A stretch of 64,000 nt of DNA, taken from Sphingomonas azotifigens NBRC 15497. Lineage in GTDB: Bacteria; Pseudomonadota; Alphaproteobacteria; Sphingomonadales; Sphingomonadaceae. Below, piece after piece: positions 39,530-47,428 of the stretch; the first letter of the stretch is position 1, and each line of letters starts with the position of its first letter. The notes below the pieces were generated by a model. It saw only the letters and a list, made by a program, of their open reading frames with translations. It did no database searches and was not told where the DNA came from. The stretch spans positions 1-64,000 of the forward strand of contig NZ_BCTR01000028.1 of NCBI RefSeq assembly GCF_002091475.1. Direction: 5' to 3'. A program made the translations under genes and the position numbers.

Positions 39530-41914
39530 ATGGCGTCCCGCGCAGAGGCGCCGCACTGGCGCGACACGATGAAGGCGGGGGTCCGCCGCGGCGGATTCGT
39601 CCTCGCCGGCACGGCGCTGTTCGTGGCAACCGTCGCGCTCGTGCTGGCGCTGGTCAGCTATCACGCCTCCGATCCCGCGCTGAACACGGCGTCGGCGGGG
39701 CCTGCCCACAACTGGCTCGGCGGCGTCGGGGCGTGGATCGCCGACATTCTCTATACGCTGATCGGCCTGCCGGTGCTGCTGCTCGCCCCGGTCGGGCTGC
39801 TCTCCGCCCACCGCATGATGATCGATCGCCCGATCGACCGCCCCGGCCGAATGATCGGCAGCGCCGCTGTCGCCGCCGCGCTCGCCGCGATCGGGCTCGG
39901 GCTCCTCCATTTCGACTGGTCGCTGCCGCTCGACTGGCGGCTGCCCGCCGGCATGGGCGGCATGGTCGGCCTGTCGATCGCCGGCGGCGTCGACTGGCTG
40001 ATCGGACTTGCCGGCGATCCGGCGGTGTCGTTCTGGGTCGGGCGCGGCATCGGCCTGTTGTTGGTGCTGGGCGGCCTGTGGCTTTGGTGGATGCGGCTGG
40101 AGTTCACCTCGCCCGCCCGCCTATTCCGCATGCCGCGCTTCACCCGCAGCACCGGCGATGCGCGCATCGTCACCGCCGAGAGCCCGGGCTTGCGCGCCAA
40201 GCCGCAGACGGCCGCAGCGTTCGATCCGGATCCGGACGACGAGGACGACCTGCCCTTCGACCGCGACACCCCGCGCGTCTCCGAGCCGCGCCGCGTCGTC
40301 GTGCCGGACAATCGCCCCGGCCCGGTGATCGCCGACCGCACCGTCTCCACCGCCCCGGCCCGCACCAAGCCGCCGGTGCAGGCCGCGCTCGACTTCAAGG
40401 ACAGCTACCAGCTGCCCCCGCTCGACCTGCTCACGCCGCCGCCCGCCAACCGCACCTCGACCGTCGACAAGGCCGCGCTGGAGCGCAACGCCCGGCTGCT
40501 CGAAAGCGTGCTCGAGGACTTCCATGTGAAGGGCGAGATCGTCGAGGTCCGCCCCGGCCCGGTCGTCACCATGTACGAGCTGGAGCCGGCGAGCGGCATC
40601 AAGGCCAGCCGCGTGATCCAGCTGGCCGACGATATCGCCCGCAACATGAGCGCGATTTCTGCCCGTGTCGCCACCATTCCCGGCCGCACCGTGATGGGCA
40701 TCGAGCTGCCCAACGCCACCCGGGAAAGCGTGAGCCTGCACGAACTGATCGGCAGCCAGCAGTTCGAGGAACAGGGCGCCACCCTGCCCGTCGTGCTCGG
40801 CAAGAACATCGCCGGCGAGCCGGTGATCGCCGACTTGGCACCCATGCCGCACCTGCTCGTCGCGGGTACCACCGGCTCGGGCAAGTCGGTGGGGCTCAAC
40901 TGCATGATCCTGTCGCTGCTCTATCGGCTCACGCCCGAGCAGTGCCGGCTGATCATGATCGATCCGAAGATGCTGGAACTCAGCATGTACAAGGACATCC
41001 CCCACCTTCTCGCCGACGTGGTGACGGAACCGCAAAAGGCGGTGCGCGCGCTCAAATGGGCGGTGGAGCAGATGGAGGATCGCTACCGGATGATGGCTTC
41101 GGTCAACGTCCGCAGCCTGGCGAGCTACAACGACAAGGTTCGCACCGCGAAGGCCAAGGGCCAGACGCTCGGCCGCAAAGTGCAGGTCGGCTATGACCCG
41201 GAGACCGGCAAGCCGATCTACGAGGAAGAGACGCTCGACCTGCAGGTGCTGCCGCTGATCGTCGTCATCGTCGACGAGCTCGCCGACCTGATGATGACCG
41301 CGGGCAAGGAAGTCGAATTCCTGATCCAGCGGCTCGCGCAGAAGGCGCGTGCGGCGGGCATCCACCTGATCATGGCGACGCAGCGCCCCTCGGTCGACGT
41401 CATCACCGGCGTGATCAAGGCGAACCTGCCGACCCGGATCAGCTTCCACGTCACCTCGAAGATCGATTCGCGCACCATCCTCGGCGAACAGGGCGCCGAG
41501 CAGCTGCTGGGCAAGGGCGACATGCTCTACATGTCCGGCGGCAAGGGCATCACCCGCGTCCACGGACCGTTCGTCAGCGACGAGGAGGTCCAGGCGATCA
41601 CCGATTTCTGGCGCGCGCAGGGGGCACCCGATTACATCTCGGCGGTCACCGAGGAGCCCGAGGACGGCGGCTTCAAGCTCGACGGTGAGCCCGACGGCGA
41701 GGACAGCCCCGAGGAGCAGACCTATCGCCGCGCGGTGCAGCTGGTGGCGGAAAGCCAGAAGGCATCGACCTCGTGGCTGCAGCGCCAGCTCCGCGTCGGC
41801 TACAATTCGGCGGCGCGGCTGATCGAGCGGATGGAGCGCGAGAACCTCGTCTCCAAGCCCGACCATGTCGGCCGCCGCGAGGTGCTGATGGATACCGAGG
41901 GGCGGCCGCTCTGA
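39530..41914 (+). CDS. ftsK: DNA translocase FtsK
   Basis: A 794-aa protein with about four N-terminal membrane helices (residues 15-190) that anchor it at the division septum, a Pro/Asp-rich linker (about 200-310) shorter than in E. coli, the RecA-like motor with Walker A GTTGSGKS near 450 and VIVDELADLMM, and the C-terminal gamma winged helix (EEQTYRRAVQLV...RREVLMDTEG) that reads KOPS sites. It pumps chromosome termini at septation. GGAGG is 7 nt before ATG 39530. Confidence 0.96.
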   Translation: MASRAEAPHWRDTMKAGVRRGGFVLAGTALFVATVALVLALVSYHASDPALNTASAGPAHNWLGGVGAWIADILYTLIGLPVLLLAPVGLLSAHRMMIDRPIDRPGRMIGSAAVAAALAAIGLGLLHFDWSLPLDWRLPAGMGGMVGLSIAGGVDWLIGLAGDPAVSFWVGRGIGLLLVLGGLWLWWMRLEFTSPARLFRMPRFTRSTGDARIVTAESPGLRAKPQTAAAFDPDPDDEDDLPFDRDTPRVSEPRRVVVPDNRPGPVIADRTVSTAPARTKPPVQAALDFKDSYQLPPLDLLTPPPANRTSTVDKAALERNARLLESVLEDFHVKGEIVEVRPGPVVTMYELEPASGIKASRVIQLADDIARNMSAISARVATIPGRTVMGIELPNATRESVSLHELIGSQQFEEQGATLPVVLGKNIAGEPVIADLAPMPHLLVAGTTGSGKSVGLNCMILSLLYRLTPEQCRLIMIDPKMLELSMYKDIPHLLADVVTEPQKAVRALKWAVEQMEDRYRMMASVNVRSLASYNDKVRTAKAKGQTLGRKVQVGYDPETGKPIYEEETLDLQVLPLIVVIVDELADLMMTAGKEVEFLIQRLAQKARAAGIHLIMATQRPSVDVITGVIKANLPTRISFHVTSKIDSRTILGEQGAEQLLGKGDMLYMSGGKGITRVHGPFVSDEEVQAITDFWRAQGAPDYISAVTEEPEDGGFKLDGEPDGEDSPEEQTYRRAVQLVAESQKASTSWLQRQLRVGYNSAARLIERMERENLVSKPDHVGRREVLMDTEGRPL

Positions 41915-41993
41915 GGCACGATCCGACTCGTTTTCGATTCGCTTGGTCGCATCCGTCGGTGCCCACGACCGCAATACGCGCTAAAAGGTGATC

Positions 41994-42245
41994 ATGGACC
42001 ATTCGGAGCTTCGAGCCGAAATCGCGAAGAACTTCGACTCGTTCCAGCGAACGCTCGGAACGATCCTGCCGTTGCAGCGCAATCGCTTTGCGCTGCTGCG
42101 CCACGCAGCAATTGTTGACTTTTTCGACACTCCGGGTGCCGCGGACAACGCGGGAGCAGCTCGCTTTCCCGACGGACTGTATTCGATTCAGCAGGTTACT
42201 GAAGAACCCGTCGAACTCGGCCTCTACGCGAATGCCGCAAATTGA
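41994..42245 (+). CDS. Small hypothetical protein upstream of retropepsin
   Basis: An 83-aa protein, largely helical at the N-terminus (MDHSELRAEIAKNFDSFQRT) and with a mixed C-terminus. No family recognised and no signal or membrane helix. ATG 41994 has AAAAGG at short spacing; GTG 41988 is in frame. Its last 14 bases overlap the retropepsin start, so the two are one unit. Composition is markedly AT-richer than ftsK and lolA. Confidence 0.65.
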   Translation: MDHSELRAEIAKNFDSFQRTLGTILPLQRNRFALLRHAAIVDFFDTPGAADNAGAARFPDGLYSIQQVTEEPVELGLYANAAN

Positions 42246-42666
42246 TTGGCGTCATAATCGAAAAAGGCTGCTGCTTCCGATTGTCGTAATGGCCCCATCG
42301 AGCGCGCCAAACCCACATCTTTCCGTTCGGATTGAGGGCCTTCTTGATACCGGCGCCACAGGCACCGGCATTCGCGTCGATGTCGCTGAGGCGCTTGGCC
42401 TGCGTCCCAAGGGTCAGCGCCGCGTCATGACGGCAAGCGAAACCGTGTTCTCGAGTGAGTATCTGATGCGCATCGGATTCGTGTGCGGTGATTATACCGA
42501 TCCCGCGTTTGTCGCCGATCAACAGCTTCCTTTCGTTCTCGAAGAACCTGTCCTCGGATTCGAACTGCACCGCGGCTTCGGGTACGCGATGCTGATCGGC
42601 ATGGATCTGATTGGCGCCGGTGATCTTTCGATCACCCGGGATGGCTTTGCCCGCTTCCTCTTGTAA
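42232..42666 (+). CDS. Retropepsin-like aspartic protease
   Basis: A 144-aa protein with the clan AA hallmarks: the catalytic LLDTGATGTG (Asp39) and, near the C-terminus, LIGMDLIGAGDLSI (residues ~121-134), the second conserved block of retroviral-type proteases. One copy of each implies activity as a homodimer. There is no signal peptide, unlike periplasmic PerP-type proteases. Substrate unknown; the overlapping upstream protein is a candidate partner or substrate. Atypical base composition. Confidence 0.75.
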   Translation: MPQIDWRHNRKRLLLPIVVMAPSSAPNPHLSVRIEGLLDTGATGTGIRVDVAEALGLRPKGQRRVMTASETVFSSEYLMRIGFVCGDYTDPAFVADQQLPFVLEEPVLGFELHRGFGYAMLIGMDLIGAGDLSITRDGFARFLL

Positions 42667-42677
42667 CGGGATCGAAT

Positions 42678-42714
42678 CGGGGCGGTAACGGGTTCACAGC
42701 CCGTTCAAGCCCCG
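42678..42714. promoter_or_regulatory. Two-tier hairpin in the lolA leader
   Basis: Outer stem CGGGGC 42678-42683 with GCCCCG 42709-42714, then symmetric 3-nt internal loops, inner stem AACGGG 42687-42692 with CCCGTT 42700-42705, and a 7-nt loop. It lies 12 nt after the retropepsin stop and 38 nt before the lolA GTG, with no T-run, so it may be a leader structure rather than a terminator. Confidence 0.5.
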
Positions 42715-42752
42715 CCCGCTACCCGGGCGACCAGCAATTCGGAGACTTCCCC

Positions 42753-43361
42753 GTGTTTTCCCGCACCTTGGCCCTGTCCCTGCTCGCCGCCCCGCTGCTC
42801 GTCGCGGCCGCGCCGGCACCCGAGCTCGACCAGGTCCAGCAGCATCTGAAGGCGGTCACCAGCATGACCGCCGACTTCACCCAGGAGGACCGCAACGGCC
42901 GCGTCGTCGCAGGTACGATGACGCTCAAGCGCCCCGGCAAGATCCGCTTCCAGTACGAGAAGGGCATCCCCCAGCTGATCGTCGCCGACGGCAGCAGCCT
43001 CTATTTCATCGACTATCAGGTGCGCCAGCTCCAGCGCTGGCCGATCGGCAATTCGCCGCTGCGCGTGCTGCTCGATCCCAATCGCGACATCAGCGGCTAT
43101 GCGACGGTGAAGCCCACTGCCGATTCGCGCGTCGTCTCGGTCGAGGTGCATGACGACAAGCATCCCGAATATGGCCGCATCACCCTGGTGTTCCAGAAGG
43201 ATGCCGCCGCGCCGGCCGGGCTCAAGCTGCAGGGCTGGGTCGCGCTCGATGCGCAGAACAACCGCACCACGATCCGGCTGAGCAACCAGCGCTTCAACGC
43301 ACCTGTCGCCGATTCGAGCTTCCGCTTCACCGATCCGCGCCCGCAAGGCCGCACACATTAA
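42753..43361 (+). CDS. lolA: Outer-membrane lipoprotein carrier LolA
   Basis: A 202-aa periplasmic chaperone with a signal peptide (MFSRTLALSLLAAPLLVAAA). The mature part follows the LolA beta-half-barrel pattern with MTADFTQEDRNGRVVAGTM, GKIRFQYEKGIPQLIVADG and LQGWVALDAQNNRTTI; it carries lipoproteins from LolCDE to the outer membrane. GTG 42753 start. Sphingomonads commonly use a LolA without a dedicated LolB. Confidence 0.9.
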   Translation: MFSRTLALSLLAAPLLVAAAPAPELDQVQQHLKAVTSMTADFTQEDRNGRVVAGTMTLKRPGKIRFQYEKGIPQLIVADGSSLYFIDYQVRQLQRWPIGNSPLRVLLDPNRDISGYATVKPTADSRVVSVEVHDDKHPEYGRITLVFQKDAAAPAGLKLQGWVALDAQNNRTTIRLSNQRFNAPVADSSFRFTDPRPQGRTH

Positions 43362-43518
43362 TCCTTTTTCTGTGCAATCGTTCATCCAGGCGACAGGTTC
43401 GCTGGCCTAAAGAGGCATGGCGGATGGGGTTTTTGCCCGGGATTTTTCCCCCTGTTGCCTGGGCCTGTATCCCCTTCCCGCCTGCGTGACGAACGCTAGG
43501 TCGGCCCTCGCTCCATTT

Positions 43519-43547
43519 GCCCCCGGAGCGGGGGCCTTTCCTTTTCC
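43519..43547 (+). terminator. Terminator-like hairpin between lolA and xth
   Basis: GCCCCC 43519-43524 pairs with GGGGGC 43530-43535 across a 5-nt loop, followed by CTTTCCTTTTCC. It is 158 bases after the lolA stop, and the intervening segment has no ORF, so it either ends a long lolA transcript or a small RNA. The gap 43362-43589 otherwise shows only a few short hairpins. Confidence 0.55.
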
Positions 43548-43589
43548 GGTGGTCTGGCGCTCCGGCGAAGAATCGCTACATCGGCGGCC

Positions 43590-44372
43590 GTGAAGATCGC
43601 CTCCTGGAACATCAACTCCGTCCGCTTCCGGCTCGCCATCGTCGAGCAATTCCTGCGCGAGGAAGCCCCCGACATCCTGTGTCTCCAGGAGACCAAGGTG
43701 ATCGATGGCGATTTCCCCGAGGCGCCGTTCCGCGACCTCGGCTACACCCACATCATCAAGCACGGCCAGCGGATGCATCACGGCGTCGCGATCCTCTCGC
43801 GGGTGCCGGTGGCCGAGGACGACCGACTCGACTGGCAGGCGAACCAGGAAGCGCGGCACGTGGGCGTGCGGCTGCCGAACGGCGTGCGACTCGAGAATGT
43901 CTATGTGCCCGCAGGCGGCGACGTGCCCGATCGGGAGGTGAACCCGAAATTCGGCCAGAAGCTCGATTTCGTCCAGCGCATGACCGAATGGTCCGAAACG
44001 CTCGACGTGCCGACGATCCTGACCGGCGACTTCAACATCGCCCCGCTCGAATCGGACGTGTGGAGCCACAAGCAGCTGCTCGACGTGGTCAGCCATACGC
44101 CGATCGAGGTGGAGGCGCTGGGCCGGCTGCAGGCGGCGCACGGCTGGGTCGATCTCGGCCGCAAGTTCATCCCCGCGCCGGCGCGCTACTATAGCTGGTG
44201 GAGCTACCGCGCGAAGGACTGGGCCGCTTCGGATCGCGGCCGGCGGCTCGATCATATGTGGGCGAGTCGGGAGGTTGCGGAGAAGGCAGTGGCGCACAAG
44301 GTGTGCGAACCGTGCCGCTCCTGGCTCAAGCCCTCGGACCATGTGCCGATCGTGACGGAGTTCGACTTTTGA
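43590..44372 (+). CDS. xth: Exodeoxyribonuclease III
   Basis: A 260-aa endonuclease/exonuclease/phosphatase-fold enzyme acting as an AP endonuclease in base-excision repair. Visible: MKIASWNINSVR at the N-terminus (GTG start), LQETK with the metal-binding Glu near residue 34, GDFNIAP, and the C-terminal SDHVPIVTEF. Its stop overlaps the ribA start. Confidence 0.95.
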   Translation: MKIASWNINSVRFRLAIVEQFLREEAPDILCLQETKVIDGDFPEAPFRDLGYTHIIKHGQRMHHGVAILSRVPVAEDDRLDWQANQEARHVGVRLPNGVRLENVYVPAGGDVPDREVNPKFGQKLDFVQRMTEWSETLDVPTILTGDFNIAPLESDVWSHKQLLDVVSHTPIEVEALGRLQAAHGWVDLGRKFIPAPARYYSWWSYRAKDWAASDRGRRLDHMWASREVAEKAVAHKVCEPCRSWLKPSDHVPIVTEFDF

Positions 44373-45427
44373 ACAGCCCGCGTGCCGCCGCCGAAGCCGT
44401 CGACGCGCTGCGCCGTGGCTGGCCGATCGCCATCAAGGGGGCGACGGGCGCGCTGAAGCTGCTCGCGATCGAGACCGGCGATGGCGAAAGGCTGGCGGCG
44501 TTCGACCCCGCCGGTACCGCGCCGGTGCTGCTCTCGGCCGGACGCGCGGCGACGCTCAAGCTCGCCAACCAGCGCGATGCGGCGACGCCCGACGCGCCGG
44601 TGCTGGTCGAGCGGGTGGAGTGGCTCGACTTCGACGCGGCGACGGCGCTCGCCGATCCGCAGTTCGACCTCGCGACCCCGCTGAAGGGCCCCTTCCGCGC
44701 GATTCCGGTGGTGCAGCCCGATGCCGCGGCGGCGGCGCTGCGGCTGGCGCGGATTGCGGGGCTGCTCCCCGCCTTCTTCGTGCTCGAAGGCGATGCGGAG
44801 GACGCGATCACCCTCGCCGATATCGACGCGCATGAGGATGCCGATCGCCTGCGCATCGTCGGCCGCGCGCGGCTGCCGGTGGAGGCGGCGGAGGATGCCG
44901 AGATCGTCGCCTTCCGCACCGACGAGATGCCCGGCGAGCATATCGCGCTGCTGATCGGCCAGCCCAATGGCGAGGCGCCGCTGGTGCGGCTGCACAGCGA
45001 ATGCCTGACCGGCGACATGCTCGGCAGCCTCAAATGCGATTGCGGGCCCCAGCTCAAGGCGGCGATCGCCGAAATCGCCAAGAGCGGCTGGGGCATCCTG
45101 CTCTATCTGCGCCAGGAAGGCCGCGGCATCGGCCTGATCAACAAGCTGCGCGCCTATGCGCTGCAGGATCAGGGCTTCGACACGGTGGATGCCAACACGC
45201 GGCTCGGCTTCGCGATCGACGCGCGCAACTTCCGCGTGGCGGCGCGGATGCTGACCCTGCTCGGCCAGCCGCGCATCCGGCTGCTCACCAACAACCCGCA
45301 AAAGGTGGAGACGCTGCGCGCCGCCGGCGTCGACGTGCTGGAGCGCGTGCCGCACGTCCTGCCGGCCAACCCGCACAATGCGCGGTATCTGGCGACGAAG
45401 CGGGATCGGACCGGGCACGAATTCTGA
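44369..45427 (+). CDS. ribA: GTP cyclohydrolase II with degenerate N-terminal DHBP-synthase-like domain
   Basis: A 352-aa protein. The C-terminal ~200 residues are GTP cyclohydrolase II, first enzyme of riboflavin synthesis, with the zinc motif HSECLTGDMLGSLKCDCG (Cys-x10-Cys-x-Cys) and RQEGRGIGLINKLRAYALQD. Residues 1-145 resemble 3,4-DHBP synthase in layout (VDALRRGWPIAI at the start; ARIAGLLPAFFVLEGD later) but lack the acidic catalytic DDENREDEGD motif, so that half is probably inactive. TTG 44369 overlaps the xth stop. Confidence 0.9.
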   Translation: MNSPRAAAEAVDALRRGWPIAIKGATGALKLLAIETGDGERLAAFDPAGTAPVLLSAGRAATLKLANQRDAATPDAPVLVERVEWLDFDAATALADPQFDLATPLKGPFRAIPVVQPDAAAAALRLARIAGLLPAFFVLEGDAEDAITLADIDAHEDADRLRIVGRARLPVEAAEDAEIVAFRTDEMPGEHIALLIGQPNGEAPLVRLHSECLTGDMLGSLKCDCGPQLKAAIAEIAKSGWGILLYLRQEGRGIGLINKLRAYALQDQGFDTVDANTRLGFAIDARNFRVAARMLTLLGQPRIRLLTNNPQKVETLRAAGVDVLERVPHVLPANPHNARYLATKRDRTGHEF

Positions 45428-45431
45428 CTCT

Positions 45432-45467
45432 AGCGTATCCTCCCCCGCCAGGGGGGGAGGATACGCT
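45432..45467. terminator. Perfect 15-bp inverted repeat between convergent genes
   Basis: The 15-bp arms AGCGTATCCTCCCCC at 45432-45446 and 45453-45467 are exactly complementary with a 6-nt loop, 5 bp after the ribA stop and 25 bp before the convergent HAD stop. A bidirectional terminator is the simplest reading; no clear T-run follows. Confidence 0.6.
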
Positions 45468-45492
45468 CAGCTTTAACGCCTCGTAGGAGCGG

Positions 45493-46191
45493 TTACGCGA
45501 TCAGCCGCGCGACCTCGTCGAAGTCGTGCGCGATATGCTGCACGCCCAGCGCCTTGAGCCGCGCGCCGTGATCGGCCGCGCAGTGGGTGCCCGCGCAGAG
45601 CCCGATCACCGTCGCGCCCGAGGCGACCGCCCCCGTCACGCCCACCGGCGAGTCCTCCAGGATCACGCACTGCTCGATCGGCACGCCCAGCGCGGCGGCG
45701 GCGTGGAGGTAGAGGTCGGGCGCGGGCTTGCCGTTGGCGACATGCTCGCGGCCGCTGAACAGCTTGTCGCCGAACATCTCGCGCACCCCCAGATGGCGGA
45801 GATGGGTGTCGAGCCAGCGGGTCGGGCTCGACGAGGCGATCGCCTTGGGCAGGTCCGCCGGCAGGCTCTCGAGGAACCGGAGCGCGCCCGCCACCGCCGG
45901 CAGCCCTTCCTCCAGCACCCGCGCATCTTCCTCGGCGCGGGCGGTGTGGAAGTCCTCCGGCACGGTGCGGCCGATCCAGCGCTCGATCGCGGCGAGGAAG
46001 TCGTGCCCCGCCAGGCCCATGAAATGCGCCATCGAATGTTCGGGCGTGGTCGGGTGGCCGATGCTGGTCAGATAATCGGCGACATGCTTGTTGCCGGCAT
46101 ATTCGCTCTCCAGCAGCACCCCGTCGAAGTCGAAGAGGATGCCACCGAACCGCACCGGGATGGTCGAAACCATGCGCGTCATCTCGTTCAT
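45493..46191 (-). CDS. HAD-superfamily phosphatase, beta-phosphoglucomutase-like
   Basis: A 232-aa HAD hydrolase: nucleophile motif FDFDGVLLESE near residue 17, Thr/Ser motif IASSSP, Lys in NGKPAPDLYLHA near 155 and acidic VILEDSPVGVTGA near 180. The C1 cap of ~70 residues fits the phosphatase/phosphoglucomutase group; the sugar or nucleotide phosphate substrate is unknown. ATG 46191 has GGAG 7 nt upstream and overlaps the yggS stop (ATGA). Confidence 0.87.
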   Translation of the reverse strand: MNEMTRMVSTIPVRFGGILFDFDGVLLESEYAGNKHVADYLTSIGHPTTPEHSMAHFMGLAGHDFLAAIERWIGRTVPEDFHTARAEEDARVLEEGLPAVAGALRFLESLPADLPKAIASSSPTRWLDTHLRHLGVREMFGDKLFSGREHVANGKPAPDLYLHAAAALGVPIEQCVILEDSPVGVTGAVASGATVIGLCAGTHCAADHGARLKALGVQHIAHDFDEVARLIA

Positions 46192-46856
46192 TCGCGTTCT
46201 CCGAACAGCGCCGTGCCGATGCGGACATGGGTGGCACCCAGCGTCACCGCGGTCTCGTAATCGCTCGACATCCCCATACTGAGGCCCTCCAGCCCATGAT
46301 CGCGTGCGAGCTTGGCGAGCAGCGCGAAATAGGGCGCGGCTTCCAGCCCGGCCGGCGGCACGCACATCAGCCCGGCGACCGGCAGCGCCGCCGCGCGCGC
46401 CTCGGCGAGCAGCGCCGGCAGTTCGGCCACCGGGCAGCCGCCCTTTTGCGGCTCGTCACCGATATTGACCTGGAGGAAGCAGGTCGGGCGGCGATCCGCC
46501 TTGTCCATCGCCTTGGCGAGCGCGGTCACCAGCGAGGGGCGATCGACGCCGTGGATCGCGTCGAACAGCGCCACCGCCTCGTCGGCCTTGTTCGACTGGA
46601 GCTGGCCGACGAGGTGCAGCGCGATCCCGGAAGTTGTCTCGCGCAACTGCGGCCATTTGCCTTGTGCTTCCTGCACGCGGTTCTCGCCGAACACGCGCTG
46701 GCCGGCATCGATCAGCGGCCGGATCGTCGCGGCGTCGTGCGTCTTGGAAACGGCGATCAGGGTGATGTCGGCGGGCTTGCGGCCGGCGATCTTGGCGGCA
46801 CGGGCAATCGCGGTCTGCACCGCGGCGAGGCGCTGGCTGGCATCGTCTTGAAGCAT
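46188..46856 (-). CDS. yggS: YggS-family PLP homeostasis protein
   Basis: A 222-aa PLP-binding protein of the YggS/PROSC type, non-catalytic, which buffers pyridoxal phosphate. ITLIAVSKTHDAAT holds the PLP lysine near residue 36, and FGENRVQEAQGKW, LHLVGQLQSNK and a C-terminal SMGMSSDYETAVTLGATHVR with RIGTALFG are all present. ATG 46856 is taken; 46874 is possible. Upstream partner of the HAD gene. Confidence 0.92.
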   Translation of the reverse strand: MLQDDASQRLAAVQTAIARAAKIAGRKPADITLIAVSKTHDAATIRPLIDAGQRVFGENRVQEAQGKWPQLRETTSGIALHLVGQLQSNKADEAVALFDAIHGVDRPSLVTALAKAMDKADRRPTCFLQVNIGDEPQKGGCPVAELPALLAEARAAALPVAGLMCVPPAGLEAAPYFALLAKLARDHGLEGLSMGMSSDYETAVTLGATHVRIGTALFGERE

Positions 46857-46878
46857 GCGCCGGGCTATAGGCATCGCA

Positions 46879-47400
46879 ATGCCGACCCGCCACCCCCCAA
46901 TCCCGCGCCTGTGGCTGATGACCGACCCGCGGCTGGGCGAGGCGCTATGGGAGGCGCTGGCGCGCCTGCCGCGCGGCAGCGGGGTGATCTTCCGCCATTA
47001 CCAGCTGCCGAATGCCGAGCGGCGCGCGCTGTTCGCGTGCGTCGCCAAGATCGCCCGGCGGCGCGGACTGGTGCTGCTGCGCGCGGGCGCGACGCCGATG
47101 CGGGGCGAAAGGGGCACGCACGGCGCGCGCGGACGCGGGCTCACCACCTGGCCGGTGCACTCGCGGCGCCAGGCCATGGCGGCGATCCGCGCTGGCGCCG
47201 ATGCGCTGCTGGTCTCCCCCGTCTTCCCCACCCGCTCGCATCCCGGCGTGCGGGTGCTGGGCCCGGTGCGGTTCGGGATGCTGGTGCGCGGGCTGCCGAT
47301 CCCCATCATCGCGCTGGGCGGCATGGATGCACGCAACGCCCGCCGGCTAGTGCCGTTCGGGATTCACGGCTGGGCAGCAATCGACGCGTGGGCGCGCTGA
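46879..47400 (+). CDS. Thiamine phosphate synthase/TenI-like protein
   Basis: A 173-aa TIM-barrel protein of the ThiE/TenI superfamily: LWLMTDPRLGE, LLVSPVFPTRSHPG (the VFxTxSHP block) and IALGGMDARNARRL. At 173 aa it is shorter than ThiE (~210), and the diphosphate-binding residues are incomplete, so a TenI-like or divergent role is possible. Divergent from yggS with only 22 bp between starts. Confidence 0.75.
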   Translation: MPTRHPPIPRLWLMTDPRLGEALWEALARLPRGSGVIFRHYQLPNAERRALFACVAKIARRRGLVLLRAGATPMRGERGTHGARGRGLTTWPVHSRRQAMAAIRAGADALLVSPVFPTRSHPGVRVLGPVRFGMLVRGLPIPIIALGGMDARNARRLVPFGIHGWAAIDAWAR

Positions 47401-47428
47401 GCAGCGCCTCCCCACCGCGCCCTTGAAA

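Noticed and set aside
42671-42735. Possible tRNA fragment (GTTCAAGCC-like T-arm)
   Set aside because: The T-arm halves do not pair and there is no acceptor stem; the segment folds better as a two-tier hairpin.
45473-46237. 254-aa leftward ORF overlapping the HAD gene
   Set aside because: Same strand but other frame; the HAD gene frame 45493-46191 carries all four motifs.
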